Assembly (NCBI GenBank): GCA_003450735.1 | Contig: DMEZ01000014.1 | Span: forward strand, 13,172-77,171 | Reading direction: 5' to 3' | Length of the DNA: 64,000 nt | From: Elusimicrobiota bacterium | Lineage (GTDB): Bacteria > Elusimicrobiota > Elusimicrobia > UBA1565 | In this document: piece by piece, positions 33,420 through 40,050 of the stretch | Numbering within the stretch: position 1 is the first letter of the stretch | Layout: the number at the start of each line of letters is the position of its first letter | Made by a program: the position numbers and the translations under genes | The notes under the pieces: model-generated | Database searches by the model: none | Seen by the model: only the letters and a program-made list of their open reading frames with translations | Told to the model about the DNA's origin: nothing

Positions 33420-34115
33420 ATGAGCGTCCGAAAACTCAGCATCCTGGTCCCGGTCTTCAACGAGGCCCGCACGGTCGCGGAGCTCATCGCGCGGGTGCGC
33501 AAGGTCGAGCTGCCCGTGGAGCGCGAGCTCATCGTGGTGGACGACGCCTCCACCGACGGCACCCCGGACATCCTGGAGAAGCTCCAGGGCCCGGACATGA
33601 CCGTTCTGCGCCATCCCGAGAACCGCGGCAAGGGCGCCGCCCTCCACACGGCCCTGGCGCGGGCGAGCGGGGAGGCCGTGATCGTGCAGGACGCCGACCT
33701 GGAGTACGACCCGCGCGACTACGCCCGCCTGCTCGAGCCGATGCTCGACGGTCGCGCCGACGTGGTCTACGGCTCGCGATTTTTGGGCGGCCCGCACCGG
33801 GTGCTGTTCTTCTGGCACTACGCCGCCAACGTGGGCTTCACCCTGCTCACGGACATCCTCTATAACGTGAACCTGACGGACATGGGCGTCTGCTACAAGC
33901 TGTTCCGGACCGACGTCCTGCGCTCCTTCCCCCTGCGCGAGAAAGGCTTCGGCTTCGAGCCGGAGGTGACGGCCAAGGTCTGCAAGCGCCACCTGCGCAT
34001 CTACGAGGTGCCCATCTCCTACAGCGGGCGCACCTTCGCGGAAGGCAAGAAGATCTCCTGGCGCGACGGCTTCGTGTACCTCTGGGGCCTGCTGCGCTAC
34101 CGGCTCGCCGACTAG
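33420..34115 (+). CDS. Family 2 glycosyltransferase (dolichyl-phosphate mannose synthase-like)
   Basis: A 231-residue GT-A enzyme: LSILVPVFNEARTVAELI, VVDDASTDGTPDIL, the DXD motif in VIVQDADLEYDP, VVYGSRFLGG, and a conserved C-terminal FGFEPEVTAKVCKR. This soluble, C-terminally truncated type makes polyprenyl-phosphate-linked monosaccharides or extends glycans. An AATACT-like box sits 12 nt before ATG 33420. The stop TAG overlaps the GTG start of the next gene. Confidence 0.87.
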   Translation: MSVRKLSILVPVFNEARTVAELIARVRKVELPVERELIVVDDASTDGTPDILEKLQGPDMTVLRHPENRGKGAALHTALARASGEAVIVQDADLEYDPRDYARLLEPMLDGRADVVYGSRFLGGPHRVLFFWHYAANVGFTLLTDILYNVNLTDMGVCYKLFRTDVLRSFPLREKGFGFEPEVTAKVCKRHLRIYEVPISYSGRTFAEGKKISWRDGFVYLWGLLRYRLAD

Positions 34116-35182
34116 TGTCGCGCGCCATCCAGGTCCTCGAATGCGGCGGCCCGGGCGGCACGGGCCACCAGGTCGCGGCCATCGTCCGCGGGCTCGACAA
34201 GACGCGCTTCGAGACGACGCTCGTCTACGCCGTCCGCCCGGGGAGCTCGCCCGCCGACTTCGAGAAGCTCGCCTCGGGCGCGGCGCGCTATGTCCACGTC
34301 CCGGAGATGACGCGGGAGATCGCTCCGCTCAAGGACCTGGCGGCCTGGTGGAAGCTCTATCGGCTCTTCCGCGAGCTCAAGCCGGACGTCGTGCACGCCC
34401 ACTCCTCCAAGGCGGGGGTCCTGGCCCGGACGGCGGCCTGGGCCGCCGGCGTGCCGAAGGTCTTCTATTCGCCGCGGGGCTATTCGTTCCTCCAGCAGGA
34501 CCGCTCGCCGCTGAGCCGCGCGCTCTACTGGGGACTGGAGGCCTCGGTCTCGTGGATCGGCGCCATCGCGGCCTGCTCGGAGAGCGAGGCGGCCCTGGCG
34601 CGGAGCCTGCCGACGAGCGGGCGGGTGGTGGTCGCTCGCGACGCCTACCTGGGGGAGCTCCACGAGGGCCCGCCGGCCAAGGAGCTGGTCGTCTGCGCGG
34701 CGGGCCGCATGAGCTATCCGCGCCACCCGGAGGCCTTCGTGCGGCTGGCCAAGAAGGGGCTTAAAGCCCGGTTCGTCTGGATCGGCGGAGGCGAGCTGGA
34801 GGCCTCCGTGAGGGCCCTGGCCGGGGACGCGGTGGAGATCACCGGCTGGCTGAGCCACGAGGCCGCCCTGGAGAAGATCAAAGCCGGCTCCATCTTCGTG
34901 CACTACTCGCGCTGGGAGGGGCTGCCCAACGCGGTGCTGGAGGCGATGGCCTGCGGCCTGCCCGTGGTGGCCTCGGACCTCCCCGCCAACCACGAGCTCG
35001 TCGAGAACGGCAGGACGGGCTGGGTGGTCCAAGACGAGGACGAGCTCTTGGAACGGGTGCGGGCCCTGGCGGCCGACGAGCGCCGCCGCGCCGAGATGGG
35101 GAAGGCGGGGCGGGAAGTCGTCCGCTCGGAGTACGGCCTGGAGCGCCTGCTCCAGGAGCTGGGCGAGCTTTATTCGGGATAG
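34115..35182 (+). CDS. Family 4 glycosyltransferase
   Basis: A 355-residue GT-B enzyme starting GTG 34115. It has VLECGGPGGTGHQVAAIVRGL at the N terminus, DVVHAHSSKAGVLAR, YSPRGYSFLQQD, and the GT4 EX7E signature WEGLPNAVLEAMACGLPVVASD near residues 268-289. It is the last gene of the long + strand glycan run. The next promoter begins only a few bases past its stop, and no terminator hairpin is visible between them. Confidence 0.87.
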   Translation: MSRAIQVLECGGPGGTGHQVAAIVRGLDKTRFETTLVYAVRPGSSPADFEKLASGAARYVHVPEMTREIAPLKDLAAWWKLYRLFRELKPDVVHAHSSKAGVLARTAAWAAGVPKVFYSPRGYSFLQQDRSPLSRALYWGLEASVSWIGAIAACSESEAALARSLPTSGRVVVARDAYLGELHEGPPAKELVVCAAGRMSYPRHPEAFVRLAKKGLKARFVWIGGGELEASVRALAGDAVEITGWLSHEAALEKIKAGSIFVHYSRWEGLPNAVLEAMACGLPVVASDLPANHELVENGRTGWVVQDEDELLERVRALAADERRRAEMGKAGREVVRSEYGLERLLQELGELYSG

Positions 35183-35186
35183 TTGA

Positions 35187-35195
35187 TGGTAAAAT
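35187..35195 (+). promoter_or_regulatory. Extended -10 (TGgTAAAAT) with downstream SD
   Basis: TGGTAAAAT lies 35 nt before ATG 35231. An AGGAG ribosome-binding site at 35221-35225, five bases from the ATG, gives a conventional leader. Confidence 0.5.
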
Positions 35196-35230
35196 GAAGT
35201 CCATCAGTTTCGAATAGATCAGGAGCCCCA

Positions 35231-35761
35231 ATGGAAACGCTCCAGGCCGCAGTCGTCCTGCCCTTCATCGTCCTCTTCTCGACCCTCTCGATGCTGGGTC
35301 ATATCACCGCCAACGTCCCCCTCGTCGGGATCTTCCTCTTCGCGCTCCTCGGCGCCATCGCCTACGGCGGGATCCGCCTGTCCCGCACTCCCGGCCGCTC
35401 CCCCCTCCTCCGACGCCTCCTGCTCATCGCCGGCGTCTGCGCGGCGGCCTTCGGCCTGGCCGCCATCCCCTTCGTATTCATCGGAGTCAGCAGCGCGCGC
35501 TTCGAGGATTGGCATTCCTCCGGAGCGGGCCTTCAGCCCGGCATGACCCTCGCCGACGCCCGCGCCGCGCTCGCACGGAAGGGCCCGGTGACGGAGCTGT
35601 CCATGGATGGGCCTGAGGGCAGCACGGGCGTGCGCTTCCAGGTCGAGCCCATCGGGCTGGCGAAATACCACTTCGGCTTCTTCTTGCACGACCTCTACTA
35701 CATCGGCCTCAAGGTGGACGCCTCGGGCAAGATCGTCACGGTGGAAGCCTGGAGCGACTGA
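35231..35761 (+). CDS. Small inner-membrane protein of unknown function
   Basis: A 176-residue protein with about three hydrophobic segments in the first 85 residues (AAVVLPFIVLFSTLSMLG; LVGIFLFALLGAIAYGG; LLLIAGVCAAAFGLAAIPFVF). A soluble domain of ~90 residues follows, with GLQPGMTLADARAALARKG, a pattern reminiscent of short SmpA/BamE-like regulatory folds, and ending FFLHDLYYIGLKVDASGKIV. I do not recognise a family. It has its own promoter and a good SD and lies 11 bases upstream of the macro-domain gene, so the two may be co-transcribed. Confidence 0.6.
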   Translation: METLQAAVVLPFIVLFSTLSMLGHITANVPLVGIFLFALLGAIAYGGIRLSRTPGRSPLLRRLLLIAGVCAAAFGLAAIPFVFIGVSSARFEDWHSSGAGLQPGMTLADARAALARKGPVTELSMDGPEGSTGVRFQVEPIGLAKYHFGFFLHDLYYIGLKVDASGKIVTVEAWSD

Positions 35762-35772
35762 GCCTCGCGGAC

Positions 35773-36273
35773 ATGGCCATCCGGATCGTCGAAGGCGACC
35801 TTCTGGACCAGCCCGTGGAGTGCATCGTCAACGCCTGGAACCGGAACATCATCCCCTGGTGGCTGCTCCTGCCGCAGGGGGTCTCGGGGGCGATCAAGAA
35901 GCGCGCGGGCTACGGGCCGTTCTTCGAGCTGGGGAGGATGGGGCCCATCCCTTTGGGCGGAGCGGTGCTGACGAAAGCGGGCAGGCTGCCGTTCAAAGGA
36001 ATCATCCACGTGGCGGGGATCGACATGCTCTGGAGGTCTTCGGAACGGTCCCTGCGGGCCTGCGTGCGCAACGCCCTGGCCTTGGCGCGGGAGAAGGGGT
36101 TCCAGTCGGTGGCGTTCCCCCTCATCGGAGCGGGCACGGGGGGCGGCGACCCGGAGCGGGTGCTGCGGCTCATGGTGTCGGAGGCGAAGGCCTCGGAGTT
36201 CGAGGGCGAAGTCCGCATCGTCGTGTTCAACAGGAAGCTGGCGGCGGGCTTCACGGCCGTTCCCGCGGCCTAG
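35773..36273 (+). CDS. Macro-domain protein (ADP-ribose binding)
   Basis: A 166-residue single macro domain: IRIVEGDLLDQPVECIVNAWN (the usual D/N pair), PLGGAVLTKAG, GIIHVAG, and the phosphate-binding loop FPLIGAGTGGGDPERVLRLM. Family members bind or hydrolyse ADP-ribose derivatives, O-acetyl-ADP-ribose or related nucleotides. ATG 35773 is 11 bases past the upstream stop. Its TAG stop lies in a CTAG shared with the opposing gene. The physiological role is unknown. Confidence 0.85.
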   Translation: MAIRIVEGDLLDQPVECIVNAWNRNIIPWWLLLPQGVSGAIKKRAGYGPFFELGRMGPIPLGGAVLTKAGRLPFKGIIHVAGIDMLWRSSERSLRACVRNALALAREKGFQSVAFPLIGAGTGGGDPERVLRLMVSEAKASEFEGEVRIVVFNRKLAAGFTAVPAA

Positions 36274-36794
36274 ATCTTCTTCTTCCGGGCCTGATGCCAG
36301 CTCAACCAGAGTTCGAGTTCGCGCCTATAGTCCGCCCGCACGGCCGTCTCGTAGATGTCCACCGGGCTTAGGTTGTTGACGAGCCCGTCCGCCCCCAGGG
36401 ACAGGCGCTCCACGCGCAGCACGCGGGCGAGCTTGCCGTCCAGGCTCATGAGGAAGGTGCGGCCGATGACGCGGGTGCCCCGCTCCACCTTCCCGGTGGA
36501 GTCCATGCGCCAGAGGACGACGGCCGCGGGGCGGACCGTCTTGCCGTCCGAGTTGTAGGCGACCGTGAAGGAGCGCTGGCGGCCGTCCGGCGAGCCTTGG
36601 CCCTCCAGGGCGACCTCGCGCACGGGGGTCTCCACCGCGTGGGCGAAGCCCATGAGTTGGGCGTTGTCGGCGTCGATGAGGTTGTCGCGACCGTGGTCGA
36701 CGACGTAGGCGATCAACTCTTTGAGGCCGTTCTTCGGAGAGGCGAAGAGCGGGCCCGGAAGGAGGAGGAGAGCGAGGAGCGCGGTGAGGCGCAT
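36270..36794 (-). CDS. Secreted protein of unknown function
   Basis: A 174-residue protein with a clear signal peptide (RLTALLALLLLPGPLFA, cleavage likely after residue ~18). The mature part has about 150 residues, including a possible lipid- or ligand-binding beta region (SFTVAYNSDGK, AAVVLWRMDSTGKVERGTRVIG) and a charged C terminus. No Cys follows the signal peptide, so it is not a lipoprotein. I do not recognise a family. It converges on the macro-domain gene with a 4-nt CTAG overlap and has its own extended -10 box 5 nt upstream of the ATG. Confidence 0.6.
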   Translation of the reverse strand: MRLTALLALLLLPGPLFASPKNGLKELIAYVVDHGRDNLIDADNAQLMGFAHAVETPVREVALEGQGSPDGRQRSFTVAYNSDGKTVRPAAVVLWRMDSTGKVERGTRVIGRTFLMSLDGKLARVLRVERLSLGADGLVNNLSPVDIYETAVRADYRRELELWLSWHQARKKKI

Positions 36795-36799
36795 GGCTC

Positions 36800-36808
36800 A
36801 AGATAACA
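36800..36808 (-). promoter_or_regulatory. Extended -10 (TGtTATCTT) next to the start of the secreted protein
   Basis: On the minus strand TGTTATCTT ends 5 nt before ATG 36794. This predicts a leaderless transcript; there is no SD between box and start. Confidence 0.45.
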
Positions 36809-36825
36809 TTTTCCGCGCCAGAAAT

Positions 36826-36851
36826 AGGCCGACCGGTTGGCCGGCCTTTTT
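36826..36851 (+). terminator. Rho-independent terminator-like hairpin
   Basis: A hairpin at 36826-36847 pairs AGGCCG with CGGCCT, extends by two C-G pairs across one mismatch, has a 4-nt loop and is followed by TTTTT. It would stop + strand transcription entering the AT-rich island that begins here. Confidence 0.5.
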
Positions 36852-37002
36852 CTGGTCTCGCCAACATAGCTCGACCCCCAAATCGGACGGATTTTTTGAA
36901 ATTTTTCGTGCTAGGATTCGTTTTAAGGACATGAAAGCACAGGTCAGTCCACTCTTAGGCATATCGATTTTCATAACGCACCCGAACAGCTTTGTTTGGG
37001 TC
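36852..37002. other. AT-rich non-coding stretch at the edge of the accessory island
   Basis: About 150 bases between the hairpin and the toxin-antitoxin promoter. Base composition falls sharply, with runs such as TTTTTTGAAATTTTTCG and TTTTAAGG, compared with the surrounding high-GC DNA. No convincing open frame, repeat or att-like duplication is seen. Confidence 0.5.
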
Positions 37003-37031
37003 TTGCGAATGTATACTCCACAGTGTATACT
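37003..37031 (+). promoter_or_regulatory. Promoter and tandem operator of the toxin-antitoxin pair
   Basis: A -35 TTGCGA (37003-37008), 17-bp spacer and -10 TATACT (37026-37031) end 6 nt before ATG 37038. The octamer TGTATACT occurs twice, at 37010-37017 and 37024-37031, 14 bp apart; each contains the palindrome GTATAC. Such paired sites overlapping the promoter suit autorepression by the antitoxin or the complex. Confidence 0.6.
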
Positions 37032-37037
37032 TATGGC

Positions 37038-37310
37038 ATGACTAGAACTATTACCCTCAAAGAACTCCGACCCGAGCTGCCGCACGTAGCCGACTCCATT
37101 GAATCTAAGCTCGACCGCTACATCGTCACTCGGCACGGCCATCCCGTCATGATGCTGATCAGCCCTGAGGACTATGAGGGTCTGCTTGAGACCATTGATG
37201 TCCTCTCGGACAAATCTGCCGCCAAGAGAATCCGCAAGTCCTGGCGGGAGACACGTGCCGGCAAGACCGTTTCGTTAGAAGCCCTTCGGCACAGATTAGA
37301 AAGTGTATAG
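37038..37310 (+). CDS. Phd/YefM-type antitoxin
   Basis: A 90-residue protein of the Phd/YefM fold: an N-terminal DNA-binding and dimerisation half (TITLKELRPELPHVADSI, DRYIVTRHGHPVMMLISPEDYEGLLETIDVL) and a basic C-terminal toxin-binding tail. Its start codon is 6 nt from the -10 box, so translation is probably leaderless. The gene overlaps the toxin by 8 nt. Codon use is more AT-rich than in neighbours, a sign of horizontal acquisition. Confidence 0.85.
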   Translation: MTRTITLKELRPELPHVADSIESKLDRYIVTRHGHPVMMLISPEDYEGLLETIDVLSDKSAAKRIRKSWRETRAGKTVSLEALRHRLESV

Positions 37311-37563
37311 GACAGAGCTCAGCCGCCAGGCAAGCAAGGATCTGGAGAAGATATTCAGGTCCGACAGGAAGCTCTATCAGCGATTTATAAACGCATTCCA
37401 GACAATCGCGCAGAATCCGCTTGAGGGCAAACTACTTCTAGGCGAACTCAAGGGATTGCGTTCATATCGCCTAGGGAGCTATCGGATCATATACGAAGTG
37501 CGACACCGGGAACTCCTTATCGTCGTAATTGACCTTGGCCATCGGCGCGAAATTTACAAGTAA
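37303..37563 (+). CDS. RelE/StbE-family toxin
   Basis: An 86-residue RelE/ParE superfamily protein starting at GTG 37303. It has SRQASKDLEKIF, a helical segment, then LKGLRSYRLGSYRIIYEV and LLIVVIDLGHRREIYK, the usual RelE-type core with basic residues near the C terminus. Members cleave mRNA on the ribosome; the Phd-type partner suggests a YefM-YoeB/RelBE-like pair. It overlaps the antitoxin, giving translational coupling. It is AT-richer than flanking genes. Confidence 0.87.
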   Translation: MYRTELSRQASKDLEKIFRSDRKLYQRFINAFQTIAQNPLEGKLLLGELKGLRSYRLGSYRIIYEVRHRELLIVVIDLGHRREIYK

Positions 37564-37636
37564 TGCCTAAGATTGGCTTGAATCGACCGCACTTCGAAGG
37601 CCGGCTTCCTGGGAGCGGCGATTCAGCCTGGAGTTA

Positions 37637-38149
37637 TCACTCGGATTTCTCCGGCGGCTGAAATCCGATCTGCCTACACGGTTCCGCCGGCGGATCCATC
37701 AGCCCTCGAATAGCTTCAAAAACGACCCTGAACTGCTCGTCGTGCCCAGAGACCCTGCGTGCCAACTCCGCCAAAGCACAGGTCAAGTCTTTGTTTACAA
37801 CGGCCAGCTGACGCAGATGATTGAAGGCTCGTACGATTCGTATGCTGGCCTCGATTGCCACTTCGCTATTCAGGACAGCCGCGAGCATGACAACACCATG
37901 CTCGGTGAACACATAAGGCGGCCTTCTCAGACCCATCTTTGCCCATGAACCGGATGTCGGATTCTGCGATATCCAATTCACTGTTTCATCATTGCTCAAC
38001 TGAAACATGAAATCCGCTGGAAATCTCTGACTCTTGCGCTTAACCTGCTCATTGAGACGCCCCGTTGAAACGCCAAAGATCTTTGCCAGATCACGATCTA
38101 TCATCACCCGATGTCCGCGTACGGTGTAGATGCGTTCTTCTATATTCAT
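37637..38149 (-). CDS. ORF6N-domain protein
   Basis: A 170-residue protein. The N terminus IEERIYTVRGHRVMIDRDLAKIFGV, RLNEQVKRKSQRFPADFMFQL, and the RRPPYVFTEHGVVMLAAVLNS block are the ORF6N (KilA-N-like) domain found in phage, plasmid and chromosomal accessory DNA. A coiled C-terminal region with ELARRVSGHDEQFRVVFEAIRGLM follows. The role is unknown; these proteins are considered DNA-binding. Composition is low-GC and the gene sits beside the toxin-antitoxin pair. A perfect inverted repeat upstream (38192-38220) is a candidate operator, and the coding region itself contains a 13-nt match to one of its arms. Confidence 0.85.
   Translation of the reverse strand: MNIEERIYTVRGHRVMIDRDLAKIFGVSTGRLNEQVKRKSQRFPADFMFQLSNDETVNWISQNPTSGSWAKMGLRRPPYVFTEHGVVMLAAVLNSEVAIEASIRIVRAFNHLRQLAVVNKDLTCALAELARRVSGHDEQFRVVFEAIRGLMDPPAEPCRQIGFQPPEKSE
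37965..37977. repeat. 13-bp copy of the operator arm inside the ORF6N gene
   Basis: TGCGATATCCAAT here is identical to bases 38208-38220 of the inverted repeat upstream of the same gene. On the coding strand it encodes the WISQ segment. Confidence 0.6.
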
Positions 38150-38191
38150 ACCAACAAGTACGTATATGGCAGCTAAAAAGTTCCAACGAAA

Positions 38192-38220
38192 ATTGGATAT
38201 CGCAAATTGCGATATCCAAT
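38192..38220. promoter_or_regulatory. Perfect 29-bp inverted repeat (operator candidate)
   Basis: Two 14-bp arms, ATTGGATATCGCAA and its exact complement TTGCGATATCCAAT, flank a single A. The site lies 43 bp upstream of the ORF6N start and 41 bp upstream of the DUF3795 start, in the divergent gap, so a dimeric repressor bound here could control both directions. Confidence 0.7.
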
Positions 38221-38260
38221 ATATGCTTTAATATTAATGCATTTTCAGTAATAATCGCCC

Positions 38261-38608
38261 ATGCCAGCCATCCCCACCGACCCAGGCCTCGTAGCGTACT
38301 GCGGACTCTACTGCGGAGCCTGCCGCTCCTACCTCAAGGGCCGCTGTCCCGGCTGCCATGCCAACGTCAAAGCTTCCTGGTGCAAGGTCCGCTCCTGCTG
38401 CATCGAGCGCAAATACTCCACCTGCGCCGACTGCCGCGACTTCCCCTACCCCAAGGAATGCCGCCGATTCCACAACTTCATCTCCAAGCTCATCGGCTTC
38501 CTCCTCCGCTCCGATCGCGCCGCCTGCATCGCCCAGATCAAGCGCCTCGGTCTCCAAGGCCACGCCGCGCAGATGGCCTGCTGCGGCAGGCACTCCCTCC
38601 GCCCTTAA
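38261..38608 (+). CDS. Cysteine-rich DUF3795 protein
   Basis: A 115-residue protein rich in Cys. The pattern VAYCGLYCGACRSYLKG, CPGCHANVKASWCKVRSCC and STCADCRDFPY is the DUF3795 signature, with several CxxC-type pairs that probably bind zinc or an iron-sulfur cluster. A TAATAAT box ends 5 nt before ATG 38261. Function is unknown. Codon use returns to the high-GC norm of the chromosome. Confidence 0.82.
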   Translation: MPAIPTDPGLVAYCGLYCGACRSYLKGRCPGCHANVKASWCKVRSCCIERKYSTCADCRDFPYPKECRRFHNFISKLIGFLLRSDRAACIAQIKRLGLQGHAAQMACCGRHSLRP

Positions 38609-38623
38609 GGCCCCGACCCCAAA

Positions 38624-38632
38624 TGATATAAT
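38624..38632 (+). promoter_or_regulatory. Consensus extended -10 (TGaTATAAT) of pepP
   Basis: A perfect TGnTATAAT ends 7 nt before ATG 38640, so transcription should start on the start codon (leaderless). No SD and no evident -35. Confidence 0.68.
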
Positions 38633-38639
38633 CGCGTCG

Positions 38640-39995
38640 ATGAACAACCTCTATTCCAACCATCGGAAATCCCTCATGAGCCGCCTCTCGGACGGCCTCA
38701 CCCTCCTCTCCGGAGGCGCCGAAGTCCTCCGCAACGGCGACGTCAGCCACCCCTTCCGACAAGACTCCGATTTCCTCTACCTCAGCGGCGTGGGCGAGCC
38801 CAACTGCCACCTCCTCCTCGACCCCAAGCGCCGCACGAGCACCCTCTTCATCCAGCGCATCGACGCCCACCACAAGGTCTGGGAAGGCTATGTCCCCGGC
38901 CTCGCCGAGTGCCGCAAGCTCTACGGCTTCGAGCGCGTCGCCTACTCCGACGAACTCCCCAAGCGCCTCAAGAAGGCCAAGAAAGGCTACCGCAAGTTCT
39001 ACCCCAACATCGCCGCCCTCGCCAAACACGCCAAGCTCCTCCCCTTGAAGAAGAAGCCCTGCCTCGAGCTCGCCGACCTGCTCCAGGAGCTGCGCGCCCT
39101 CAAGGACGAGGGCGAGCTCGCCCTCATGAAGAAGGCCGGCGACATCACCGCCCGCGCCCATCGCCGGGTCATGGACCAGGCCCGGCCCGGCATGCGCGAG
39201 TACGAAGCCCAGGCCCTCTTCGACTCCGCCTGCCTCGGCTCCGGCCTCAAGCACCTCGCCTTCCCCTCCATCGTCGCCGCGGGGAACAACGGGGCCGTGC
39301 TCCACTACCGCAAGAACGACGCCGTGCTCAAGAACGGGGAGCTCCTCCTCGTGGACGCCGGCGCGGAGCACAACGGCTACGCGGCCGACATCACCCGCAC
39401 CTTCCCCGTCGGCAGGCGCTTCACCCCGCTCCAGCGCGACGTCTACGCCATCGTCCTCGAGACCCAGAAGTCCTGCATCGAGATGCTCCGCCCCGGCCTC
39501 AACTCGGCCGAGCTCCACGTCCACTCGATGACGATGCTCGCCGACGGCCTCAAATCCATCGGACTTTTGACCGGCGACACGACGGGCCTCGTCGAGAGCG
39601 AGGCCGTGCGCCTCTTCTACCCGCACGGCATCGGCCACCTGCTGGGCCTCGACGTGCACGACGGCGCCGGCGGCTCCAAGCGCAAGCTCGAGAACCCCTT
39701 CAAGTTCCCCATCCGCTTCGTCGCCAAGCTCGAGCCGGGCTTCGTCATCACCATCGAGCCCGGCCTCTACTTCATCGAGGCCCTGCTCAACGACCCCAAG
39801 AAGCGGGCCAAGTATAAGAACTCCGTGCGCTTCTCCAAGGCCGAGAAGATGCTCGGCTTCGGCGGCGTGCGCATCGAGGACGACCTCCTCGTCCGCAACG
39901 GCGCGCCCCTCAACCTCACCGACTCCCGCGTCTGCCCCAAGGAGATCGCCCAGATCGAGGACGTCCGCCGGGCCGCCCTCTGCCGCTCCTCATGA
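38640..39995 (+). CDS. pepP: Xaa-Pro aminopeptidase (M24B, aminopeptidase P)
   Basis: A 451-residue cytosolic metallopeptidase that removes N-terminal residues preceding proline. The N-terminal AMP_N domain (FRQDSDFLYLSGVGEPNCHL) is followed by the pita-bread catalytic domain. All five metal ligands are visible: D239 (VDAGAEHNGY), D250 (ADITRTFP), H333 (HGIGHLLGLDVHD), E373 (TIEPGLYF) and E413 (GVRIEDDLL). Length and architecture are normal for the family. It is transcribed from its own near-perfect extended -10 with no leader. Confidence 0.92.
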   Translation: MNNLYSNHRKSLMSRLSDGLTLLSGGAEVLRNGDVSHPFRQDSDFLYLSGVGEPNCHLLLDPKRRTSTLFIQRIDAHHKVWEGYVPGLAECRKLYGFERVAYSDELPKRLKKAKKGYRKFYPNIAALAKHAKLLPLKKKPCLELADLLQELRALKDEGELALMKKAGDITARAHRRVMDQARPGMREYEAQALFDSACLGSGLKHLAFPSIVAAGNNGAVLHYRKNDAVLKNGELLLVDAGAEHNGYAADITRTFPVGRRFTPLQRDVYAIVLETQKSCIEMLRPGLNSAELHVHSMTMLADGLKSIGLLTGDTTGLVESEAVRLFYPHGIGHLLGLDVHDGAGGSKRKLENPFKFPIRFVAKLEPGFVITIEPGLYFIEALLNDPKKRAKYKNSVRFSKAEKMLGFGGVRIEDDLLVRNGAPLNLTDSRVCPKEIAQIEDVRRAALCRSS

Positions 39996-40050
39996 TGCGC
40001 GCTCAGAGGACGGCCGATAAGGAGCACGGCCCACGGGCCGCCCTGGGCGG

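Noticed and set aside
37564..37636. Possible small RNA or att site between toxin and ORF6N genes
   Set aside because: The 73-base gap has no strong hairpin, promoter, or repeat shared with the other island edge.
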